NCBI RefSeq assembly: GCF_000611645.1
Contig: NW_014013364.1
Coordinates: 1 to 32,141 of the forward strand
DNA length: 32,141 nucleotides
From: Monoraphidium neglectum
Taxonomy: Eukaryota > Chlorophyta > Chlorophyceae > Sphaeropleales > Selenastraceae
Reading direction: 5' to 3'
Shown: piece after piece, positions 13,801-24,462 of the stretch
Layout: every line of letters starts with the position of its first letter
How positions within the stretch are numbered: position 1 is the first letter of the stretch
Translations under genes and position numbers: made by a program
The notes under the pieces: model-generated
What the model saw: only the letters and a program-made list of their open reading frames with translations
Told to the model about the DNA's origin: nothing
Database searches by the model: none

Positions 13801-16800
13801 TTGGTCAGTTAGCACACGTCCGAGACCGTCGCTTGGTCAGGATGCGAGCAGGCACGTCGCAGGCCTTCGACATTTCATCACTGTCAGATGGGTACCTAGG
13901 CCTGGAACGCGCAGACAGCAACACAGAATGTGACGCTGTGGGCTGCAAAAGTGCCCACCTCAGCAGTGCCCATGCCTCTTGGGCCTCGAGTTCGGCAGCC
14001 GTGTGCGGCGGCAGAGCAGCGAGCGCGAGGCGCAGCACTGCGTCGGCCGAGGGTTCACCACTGAGGGCGCCACCTGCGCTGAAGGCGCCTGCCAATGCCA
14101 GGACCTGCGTAGGCGCCGCATGAGTGGCAACCCGTGGTGCGCGGTGAGCAACCTGCAATCACCACATTTTTGTATTGCATTGAGACAGGGGTCCCAGAGT
14201 ATAACAGATTGAGTGTCACCGCGTTGGGTTGTTCACATAGCTGAAGGGGCAGACCTCCAGCGTGTTGTTTAGTCGCCATTTTGCTGCTGACTGTGGGTGA
14301 AGGCGGCAGGCCCTTGCCTCGCCACTGGGCGTCTGGGAGGCTGTGCGGATGCCGCTCACCATCCGGCACGACAGTGTGTCCCGTGTGCTTGCACCGAGCC
14401 GCGCCTGCAGTTTTGCCATTAGGCCGGCAGGCAGCTGCACCGACTGTGAGGCGGCAGCCAGCGCGACACCCTCCGCCCGCGAACCAGGTGCGCCGCTGCC
14501 TGATGTTTGCCGTGCCAGCAGCAAGGTGAGCTGGCAGAGTCTTTCAGAATCCCAAGGGTCCGCGACTGATGTCTGAGCCACGGACACGACGGCCGGTGCT
14601 GCCGACGGTGCTGCGGCGAGTTCGGCGAGGGATGTGAGAAGGCCTGCCGGCAGCGGCGCTGGCGCTGGCATCACGCCCTGGTGGCCGTACAAACACCAGA
14701 GATCCCGCACCAGCCCGACGGCGTGCTGAGGCGCAAGAGCGCACGCGCTGCGCTCGATGCTGGCCAGAGCGCGCGACAGCCACCTACGGCAAGAAGGTGT
14801 GGTGCGGGGAGCAAGCACGCAATCTCCACACATGCCATCTTGCCGGATTGATCAGACAAGGTGAGCACGACTATGTGCACTGACTAACATGAGTGATGTA
14901 AACACCCGCTGCACGCGAGCCTGCTTGTGAATCTGGAGGAGCGATGAACAACCAGAGAATGTGCTGCTTGCATATCATGCATGTGAGTGCTTCCCGCAAG
15001 CATTCAGCCCTCAAGGCGCCCCAAATGCACGCTCACCCGTGGTCCACCAGTTGGCCCACCCTCACGCAGTAGCCCAGCAGGCTGACAATGAGCCGCGCCT
15101 CCTCGGCATTGCTGTCGCCGTCCACGGCCGGCAGCCGCGCCTGAAGCGTGGTGAGCGCGGCACGCAGGCTGCTGTTGTCGTTGTCGGTGGCGGCGCCATC
15201 GTGTTGCTTGCTGCCGGCTGACATTGTCGCGAACGCTGCCGCTGGCAAGGGCCCAAGCACGTGGTAGCTCAGCAGGTGGCCAGCCAGCTGGGATTGTGAT
15301 TTGGTAGATGAGATGAGCAAGTGTAAAGGTCAGCTGATGGAAATGGAAGTGGTGCACCGATGACTTGAGCAGTGTACCACTACTGCTCTCAAAGACATTG
15401 TCAGACATCCAGTCAGGCGCAGCAGGTGCGGCTGCCAAACGTTGTGAGACTTGTTTGGAGGCATTATGACAGGCATCATGGGGTGGCGGCGCCTGGCGTC
15501 ACCAGGAGAGTTGCCCGCACTCAGGTTATCCAACGCAAGTGGCGACCTTCTGGAATGGACGGCAACCAACCGAAACCAGTGCCAGCGTCCAGTGCGCCCA
15601 TTCTTCGCACCTTGATTGCTTCGGCAGCTGGCATGCGCTGCGCCCACACCGGCGGTGCCGCAGCCCAGCCAGTGCGCGCCTCGGCCGCCGGCGGCCCATG
15701 CCCCACCATCAACAGGGCCGCCAGTTCCCAGGAGGGCAAGGGTTCCCGCGGCGCCTGTGCGACGCCACGCGAACGAAGTAGCAGCAGGGCAGCTGCCTCG
15801 TCAGAAACCAGCTCCACATGGCTTGGATGCAGCGCTCGAGTGCGGCGGCCGCCCTCGCCGCTGTCTCCGCCGCCGCCGCCGCAGCCGCCGTCGCCGGCAG
15901 TTGGCTGCGCCGACTCCAGGTCTGACAACCAGGCCGCCGTGAGCCCGCTGCCAATCTGTTCTAATGCTGTCTCTCCCAGTGCCAGGCCCGCGACTGCCAG
16001 GGCCGGCAGCCGCAGCAGCGGCGCCGGGAGCAGCCTCAGCACGTGCGGCCGCAGCGCGTCAGCGTGGAGCATGGGTGCGACGTGAGCCCACGCCTCGCGT
16101 GCAGCGGCCTCCACCGCTGGTGCGGCGGCTGTCGCTGCAAGTTCAGCCGTCGAGGAGCCGCCGGATCCAAGCTGTACCGGGCAGACTGCCTCTGTCAGGA
16201 GCCACAGCAGCCGCGCACTCTCAAAAGCGTCGAGGGCTCTGACCTCCTGCGCCGCCGCCGACGCCGACAGCGGCGACAGGTGCGTGAGCAGCCCCAGGAG
16301 CGCTGCAGAGCCTGTGTCTGCCCCTCCTAATCCCCAGCGGCAAAGGACAAACGCGCGGTCAACAGCCGCGCCGAACCGCCACGCCTGCGCCTGCTTGGGC
16401 TCCTCCTGCTGCGCCTCCACAGCACTGCTGGAGCGGGTGCGGCTGCGGCTGCGGCCGCGGCTGCGATGGGTGGTGCTGGCGCCCGCCTCGGCCGCCAATC
16501 CGGAAGGCTCTGCGCTGCTGGACTGCAGTGGCGCGATTGCATGATGCGCCTCTGACCCCAGCACCGCTAGTACTGCGGCAGTGGGTGGGCCACTTGAAAG
16601 TAGCAACCCCGCTGCAGCCGCCTCCGGCTGTGGGCGCCACCCAAGCGCATCCAAGGCGGCCAGCACCGATGCCAGCAATTCTGGTGCCGAGGGCGGCATC
16701 GCCTGCGGAGAATCCAGCGCCCCAGACGGCGGTTCGGCGGGATTGCCGCCAATGCGTACGCTGGAGTCGCGTGTCGCCTCTCTGGCTGCGGCCTCTGCGA

Positions 16801-19800
16801 TGCTGGAAAGCAGGCCTGCATGAGACCACCGGCATCCGGGCTGCTGGACGGCAGGCGTCATCGCATCAAGCAGCTGCGACAGCGTCAAATGAGCTGCCTG
16901 CCGCGAGGCCGCCCGCAACAGCGCGAGGGCGGGGCCGTTCCCCAAGCCCTGCGCTGCGCTGATGCCGGCGGCGCTGCCTCTGCGCCCCAAGTGTGCCGCG
17001 GCGTCAGCCACGCGCTGGAGCTCTGGCAGGCGCAGCCCGCTGTTGTCGCTACTGGTGAGGGCAGCCTTCCGCAGCAGCATCTCGGCTGCTGCTGTCGCCT
17101 GTGGTTGGAGGTGACACACACTGGGTGGCTGGTCGGGCCAGCGATCAGTGCTGTTGATGCAAGAACCAGCAAGGCACGCCACCAGGCATTTTTGTGTGCC
17201 TGCCCCTTGCCAACTACGCTGCACTCGGATGCTCAACACGGGAGAGCGCCTGCACACACCGTCCTTGCCTGTCCTTGCGGCTTGATTCCAGGTGTGCGTA
17301 CATGGTGTGGATGCGATTGGGCCGGCAGTTGGCTGCGCACGCCCTGCTGCGCACCTGGACAGGGTCAGTTGCCAGGAAGCTGCCCTTCAGGGCGTCCAGT
17401 GCCTCCACCACCAGCCGTGGCGCCAGCTCCCGCTTCAGCAGCTCCCCGCACGCCATCTGCGCCAGCCGCTCATCCAGGGGCTGTCCTTTGAAGTGGCCGT
17501 CAAGGGCCACGAGGAGGTACACCTGGTCAGGTGTGTGCAGTGTCGGTAAGGGTGTGGGTGGGTGTCCGCATGGCCAGCGTAGGCGAGGATGCAAAATGCG
17601 CATGTATAGGCGGCAGCAAGGACAATGGCTCGGCAGACACGCACTCTGCTGAGGACTTTAGTTGAGGGGTACACGGTATGTGCCTGGCATCACAAGTATC
17701 GCGGCAATCGCTTTTGGACGATCAGCGCCAACTGCAGCATCGCCTGCAGCGCGCAGCCGGAGGGCCCCAAAGACTCGAGCGTCAGGTAGGACCGCCCCAG
17801 CAGCAGCCACGCGCACCAGCTCCTCGTCTGTGTACTCCCCCAGCTGAGACGCCGCGACGTGCGCCCTCGACCATTCACCCGCCAGCCCTGCCGGCTGCTG
17901 CGCCCCCAGTGCCGCGAGCGCTCCAAGCAGGCGCCCCGCGCCTATCGATCCCAGCTGCTGCAGCGCCTGAGCGCCGTTGGTGGAGAGGGCCTTTGCGGCG
18001 GCTGCTGCCCAGAGCCTGGGTTTGATGGCACCGCCAGCGGCTGACGGCTCCGCAAAGCCCAACAGCACCACCCCCCACGCCGCATCCGCGATTGCTGCCG
18101 CGCCCATAGGCACCAGGCAGTCTTGGCAGACCTCCGCCAGAAGCTGCACCGCCTTGCCCCTTACTGCTCCGCTGCCTGAATCTGCAGCTCTGCCCCTGTT
18201 CAGCCGCCCCAGGGCAAGCACCATCGCCGCCAGCCGGTCCGGCGCGTTGTGCGCCAGCGCCGTCAGGCTGGGCAGCTCGCAGACCTCGGCGGCAAATTGC
18301 CTGATGCGCTCCGCTGCGGTCTTGGTGGCTGGCGCATAGCCTTGGAGAACCAGCCCCTCAAGCAGGGAGCAGATCACCAGGGGATCTGTGACTCCGGGGT
18401 CGCGCGCCCGCCGCAGCCGGTCGGCGGCAAGCAGCAGGCGGTCCCAGGCTTCCGTGCCGCCGCTGGGTGCAACGGGCCGCGGCGACTGGGCGTTTGCGAC
18501 GCGCAGGAGGGAGAGTAGCGCCTGGGCGTCAACGTCGGCCCTGTTGCAGTGCGGGAGGAGGCGGGTGCGCGGCCGGGCGCGGAGGGTTTGCTGGTGGGTG
18601 GGCTTAACAATGGGAAGCGAGCGCAGCGCATCGGTGATGTGTGCAAAGGGAGCAGGTGAAGGTAGCAGGCGCAAGAGGCTCAAAGCATGATTCTCTGGCA
18701 TTCTGGGGGATGCAGCGCCGCATTAAGCGGTGTCCAAAGGTCCAAAACACATTGCTGCAATGCTTCCAGACACAAAGCACGCACAGCGGGGAAGCTTAGC
18801 CAAACTGAATGCCGCATTAGCAAGGAAGGCATCCGCCCCTGCTCACTCGGGTGACCGCATAGCTGCCAGGGCCGCGTCCAGCACTGCCACAACCCACTCC
18901 CTCGGCGCCGCCAGCACGCGCTGCGCCTCTTCGCCTGCCTCCCCTGGCCCGCCGCCGACCCGCGCACCAAGCCGCACACATCTGTCCTCCAGAGCCGCCG
19001 CGGCGGCCGCGGGTGTGAGCTCTGGGAGCGCGGCGATTACGCGCGCCTCGACCGCGCGCAACAGCTCCTGCGCCTCGACCACGGCCCCCAGCTGCTGCTG
19101 CGTGGACTGCAGGATGGCGTACGGCCAGAGCACTTGGTCTGTCCGCAAGCCCTCCAACCCGGGCTCCAATCCGCCTGCAGCCCCGACGCCCGCCTTGAGG
19201 GCGTCGAAGTAGTCGCACAGCCGCGAGAGCAGCCCCAGAGCCTGTGCTGTGCCGGCGACCGGCAGCGCGGCGTTCACAGCGCTGCACACGAGGGCTGCGT
19301 GGTACTTGGAGCCCGGCTGCACCGAGTGACTGAGCAGGCCGGCACCCTCTACTTCGAGGATAGCGGCGAGCTGATGCTGTGTGGGCGGCTGGGCCACGGC
19401 CTTCAGGAGCAGCAGCACCTGCGCCACGGCCTCCGCGGCCGCCGCCTCGGCGGCCTGGGCCGCGGCCACGTCCGCCGCGGGCTGCTTTGCGGCGTCTTTC
19501 TTCTTCCCCTTCACGCCACTGCCAGCTGCCGCGCTGTTGCCAGCCGGCTGCACAGGCGGGCAGCCGGCGGCCATTGCGGCCTCACACTCTCTCAGCGTGG
19601 CGACCACTTCGAGGCACAGCGCGCGGATGTTGCTGAAGACGCAGCCGTGGCGCAGCAGGGCGAGCTGGACCCTGTGGCTGCTGCGGTCTGATTTGACGGA
19701 CATGCCCGAAACTGCCTGCTCGATATCCCACAGCTGTTCACTTTTGGGGCGGTACTGCAAGCAGCAGGGAGGGAGGTGCACCGCCCCCGCGTGGGGGCGG

Positions 19801-22409
19801 GGGACGGAGGGTGTGCGTGGTGCGTGAGTACACAGTGGATTGTTATCAATGGAATTATTGGGTGTTTAGTTGTGTATTGAGAGAGCTTTGACTCGTGAGT
19901 GTGCACGCATTCACGTGCGCGTGTGAAGATATCAGGGCTGCAGTGCGCGCAGCCCCCGCTGACATGCTTGCAACCTCCCCGTTCCCGCACCTGCCACTCT
20001 CCTACAATGATCTCCACCAGGTCAGCAAGCTTCTCCCCAGCTTCCCTTGTAGCCAGCTGGGCGACTTCTGCACACCGCAGGAGCCGCCGCGCCAGGCTGC
20101 CTGAGGGCGCCCAGGCGCCCTGGTGCAGGCGTCGCTGGCTGTTGAAGCCGCGCGCAATCTCGACCGCAACGGCGCCGCGGCAGCGCTGCTGCGCCGCGTC
20201 CTGCAAGAGTGCCGTCTCGCACGCGTGGAGCACGCCGAGAGGGAGCCTGCGGGCACCAAATGATGGCAGGGGCAAACGCACCAGTTCAGGTGATCAGGCT
20301 CCTTGGGTGATTTTGGTCTTGGGTGGAAATCAAATTTTCCAGGACCAACGAAGACAGCTTCCTCTTGCACACGCATGACACTCCTTCCCCCGGGTGGGCC
20401 ACTACCCGGCACTCTCCACCACCACGTGAACACACAACCACAATATCTGTTTGAGGCTTCCGGCGCAAGCTCATCCTGACTGGCTGGGCCTGAACTTGCA
20501 CAGGCCGCTCACTTGTAATCGGCAAGGCTGCAGGAACGGAGCAGGACCACCGCCTCAGACACGTCCAGAATCGTCCTGTTGCTGCCCTTTGGCTTGCCAC
20601 CATGCTTGCCGCCTGACGTTTCCTGCACAACCGCTTCTTCGATTGCCCCCACCACTGAACCAAGCCACGCCTCAGCGCCTGAGCTCTTCTTGCCGCCGCG
20701 CTTGTCGGTGCGCTGCTGCAGCTCTGGAAGCAGCGGCAGTGCCAGTGGCAGCAGATCCACCAGGCGCACTGCGATAGATGCAGGGGAATTCAGCGTGCAG
20801 GGTGCTTTGATTGCAGGGCGGTAAGCTGCAACAGGACGAGTCAACAGCGTCGCGTTCACGTCTGTGCTATTCAATTGGTCATGGAAGGAAAGCTTCCAGC
20901 CAGCATTTGTCTCAGCCAGTCATAACCAACCCCCAGCACTACTTCAAAGGCCCACCTGGATCTGTGCAGGCAGGCGCAGCCGCGGCCACACCCGCCAGCA
21001 CATTCACAAACCAGGCCTGGCCCAGCATCCCAGCTGCCTTGCCGACGGCTAGCCACTTGAGAAGGTCGGCGACCGGTGCGGCGGCCAGGCGTGCTGGTTG
21101 GCTGGGCTCCGCGTGGCTGCCTGCATGGCTGGGAGTGCTGCCGCGCCCGCCCTTTCGGGGACTCTCGCCGGCAGCAGCTCCGGCCGACCGCGGCTCACGC
21201 CGCGAGGCACCCGAGGCGCCAAGTGTGCAGCGCTGCAAGTGATCTTGTACTGAGCCTGCCACCATCATGAGCAGCTGTCGATCCTCGATGACCGCGGCCT
21301 GGCGAGGCCCCAGCGTGTGCACCAGCACCGACAGCGCCCCTAAGTCGGGCCGCCGCAGGCGCTGCGTCTTGTCGTCTTGCGCAAGCAGCTGCTTCATGCG
21401 CGCGGCGAGCGCTGTGGACGGCAGGGGTACGGTCAGGCCGGTTGTGGCGGAGGCAAGCTCTGCCAGAGAGGCCAGGGTCTTTGCCTTGGCCGTCGCGGCC
21501 TCAACTGCATCTGCGACGCGCTGCGCCGGAAAGCTGCTGGGGAGCGGCTTGTCTCCTCGCACGAGGAGGGCCGCCACATCTTCCAGGCAAGCGGTCAGGG
21601 AAGCTGCTGATAGATCCGCCAGCTTTGGGAGCAGGCGGTCAAGCGCTTCCAAAGTCAGGTCCTGGTGTTCAAGTGCAGAGTTTGAGGGCGAGAGAAGTTC
21701 AGGTTTGACACGCACATGTGTGGTGCAAACCCGTCGCGCAACGAGCGTCAGGAAGTGTGCGTGCAAGGGCAAGGGATGTTGCAGGCGTGACAACTGTTAC
21801 TGGGGCGTCCCAAAAGCGAACTGCTTCTGCCAGAGCTCGATCAACACACAAGTTGAACGCGCGCCAATGCCTGCCCTTGCCAGCGAGCCCGTTCCAAACC
21901 GTGGACCAATTGTAAGCCCCTGCAATTGCTATTCTACAGCACCATGCGTGTGCTCTGTGTCACCATCAAATACCAAACCCTGCCCGCGGCCTTGGGCATA
22001 AAAGAAACCCAAGCTTGGAGGGCAGCTAGCCCCCACTGACCTGGATGGTTGCGGTGTCCTTGGCAGACATCTTGCAGCGCCGAAACGCGCGCAGCACCTG
22101 CGGCATCACCAGCGGCTCCTGAAGGTTGTCACCACTCTGCAACCAGACACCCCGCAGCTTGCCCCACGACTCAGCGGCTTCAAGCTGCTTCAGCACTGAA
22201 ACTGGTTCCATGCCGCGGCCGCTGCTCCCTTGACCGCCTCCGCTGTTGCTGCTGCCGCCTGGCGATGGAGGGGTGGGCTGGGGTGCCGGACTGCCTCGCC
22301 GCTCAGGGCGGGGCGCGAGGCCACTGCTGCTAAGGCTGCTGGCGAGGCATGCTGTATGGCGGCGATGATGCACTGAAACCCAGCTGTGCAATGACACTCG
22401 GCCATGCAA
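10864..22409 (-). CDS. Giant helix-rich protein of about 2,725 aa, family unassigned
   Basis: Fourteen exons splice in phase: complement(10864..11267, 11604..13143, 13407..13773, 13959..14152, 14360..14783, 15037..15287, 15611..17098, 17355..17522, 17694..18540, 18847..19754, 19991..20246, 20513..20768, 20956..21661, 22041..22409). One junction is ambiguous: the exon ending at 17694 could instead end at 17733, removing 13 residues. The N-terminus (MHGRVSLHSWVSVHHRRH, then a Ser/Pro-rich stretch) resembles an organelle transit peptide. The segment at about 66-115, LKQLEAAESWGKLRGVWL and onward, has the spacing of the first helices in algal OPR/FASTK-type proteins. The remainder is Ala/Leu-rich, apparently mostly alpha-helical, broken by low-complexity linkers: KGKKKD in exon 5, an Arg/Ser run in exon 8, Gly runs in exons 8 and 13, and GGGRGGGRG near the C-terminus. 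No RAP, kinase or other named domain is visible. An organellar RNA-metabolism role is only a guess. Two adjacent genes fused by my model cannot be excluded, but no internal stop forces a split. Confidence 0.72.
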
Positions 22410-24462
22410 GGCGCCTGCGTGCAGGCGTGCCCACGGATGTGCTGGTGCGGGTGGCGTTCCCCTGCGGGTGCGGATTCACTTTGTCAGCCTGCCGCCATGC
22501 CAGAAGGTGCGATGACTCGTTCAAGTTTCCGACATATACATGTCAGTGCACACCTCATTGTTGGCGCATGCTGTTGATCGTTGCTGGTTCGAGGATCGAG
22601 ACCCACCGACCGACCGCTACCGAATCCGAGTAAGCAAAAGAGTGAATGCGTCGACGATGAAAAAGCGATCGATCAATCCCTGAACAGCTTGCCTGCTGCA
22701 GAGTTGCCACTACACGTGCCGAGGGTCGTCACCCTTGATTTGCAAACAGACAACTGAATGTGCGATGCGTCGCCATGGCTTCGCCTTCTCCGAGGCCGTG
22801 CTGCAACAACTGAAATGCATCACTGCACAGGTGATCGTAGAACTGACAAATGGTATAACCAAGGAGTTGCCTGTGCCCCGCCTCTGAAGGAGGGCCAGCG
22901 AGGTCAGAGCTGGATATTATGTTCGACTGCTCACACCAAGCAAGTGGAACGCAGGGGTGGGTGCAGGACGAAGAGCGAGCTGATGCAGCGGAACGGGTGG
23001 TGCGTACGACTTTGCTCAAACTGATTACGTGAAGGGAAGTGCGCCGGCGGCTGTCGACAAAAGTGCATGGGTTTGCAAAGCACTGCTGCCAGGAAACTAA
23101 GTACCACGCTGCCACAAGAATAGCGATTTGGACCTCAAAATGCACACACAAAATAAGGTGGGTGCTGAAGCAGGCAATACAGTCAGCCCGACCTCCGCCA
23201 GAAGCTGGCAGCTTTGCGTATGTGTGGCTACAAAGTGTTTCCCCACATGTACACACACGCAGGGCAGCCATCAGGCAAGCCGGACAGCATAGTTAGGCCC
23301 AGGCTGAACCACAGCTCCGTTGCCTCCTGCATACCCCTCAGTCGCAGCGCAATGCAGCATTTGAGAGGCCGATGCATAGGCCATCGATGGGAGGGCTGAG
23401 GTACATGGGTCGCAGGCAGATGGGTCACAGAGCAGCTCATGTTGCAACGTACGTAAGCCCCTGCTGCTCTAGCAGTTGAGCTGCCGGGGGCGGCCCCAAT
23501 CGGCGGGCGGGCGGAGTGGGTATGGGAGGCTGAGTGCTTCCTGACCTGGACGCCCTGCATGGGGGCGCTCTGCATTCAATGATTCAAAGCACCCTGCGAA
23601 GTTTACCGGGTGATATTGTACGGGGTACATGTGTGCATGTATGCAAGAGCATACATGTGATGCAAGCCTTTGGCAGACTAAGGAAGCCTTTGGTAGGTTG
23701 TGAGCAAGTCGCTCATGAAGAGACGTATTCCTGAAGTGGTGATCGCTCGGCGAACTCTAGTACAGCGACGTGGCGCTCTGTGCTGGTCCACTACTCCCCG
23801 CCCGTCACCTGCAAACCTGCCTGCCGGTAGCCGCGCTCCCCAGCCATCTTGTTTCGTGCGTGGTTGTTGACTGCGACCGCCACGACGTGACTGTCTCACC
23901 TCAATTTCCTGTCCCATGCAATACAATATTTGGCTTATCAGCAATCCCTAGCACACGCGCACAGACGCCCGACAGTGTGGCACAGAGGTGAACGGCGCGC
24001 GCCCGAGTGAATGCATGCTGCCCGAGTAAGGACGACTTTGAACGCACATCTCGTTCCTCCCGAGCCTTATCATACACATGTGTCTGGGTATGTTGAGTGC
24101 GGCGACATGGCGGATGGCCAAGCTCCGTGCAAGTTGTTTGCGATGCAGATCCAAAAAGACACGCAATGTAGCTCTCGTAAATGAGGTGTCAGCGCTTTAA
24201 GGAACTTACCGGTACGCGAGTGCCTTGCTTGACGAGGCAGCTGCCAGGACAGCACGATTTCGAGCTTGCCAGTGGAACGATTCCGTGGTAGTCTGTGATC
24301 CCTGATCGCGTTGAAAGATTGACATTACCAAGCTACGTTATCACGCGCACCTCCGCCACGCGGGCCCGCACTTTCGCGATCCATCCACCTTGAAAGTGCT
24401 GGATGATGCCAGCACGGCAACGGACGTGACCCTTGGGGGCAACCAAACACTGTTCGCCTCCA
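22410..24462. other. Two-kb divergent spacer, GC-poorer, no convincing gene
   Basis: The spacer lies between the starts of the giant gene (minus) and IRE1 (plus) and should hold both promoters. It is visibly less GC-rich than the exons on either side. The longest open frame, 22729-23271 on the minus strand, is Cys/Ser/His-rich with no recognisable domain and no splice partners. A short inverted repeat lies at 23636-23657. I found no tRNA. Confidence 0.55.
23636..23657. repeat. Short perfect inverted repeat (9-bp arms, 4-nt loop)
   Basis: CATGTATGC and its exact reverse complement GCATACATG flank AAGA. The repeat lies in the divergent spacer upstream of IRE1 and could form a hairpin or be a palindromic protein-binding site. 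Chance is a fair alternative. Confidence 0.6.

Noticed and set aside
15372..16085. 237-codon plus-strand open frame
   Set aside because: Antisense of exon 8 of the giant gene, with low-complexity Pro/Ser/Ala composition.
22575..22625. Possible tRNA T-arm (GGTTCGAGGATC)
   Set aside because: The flanking bases do not form a T-stem, and no acceptor or anticodon arm can be folded around it.
22729..23271. 180-codon minus-strand open frame in the divergent spacer
   Set aside because: Cys/Ser/His-rich, without a recognisable domain, splice partner or the codon bias of the real exons.
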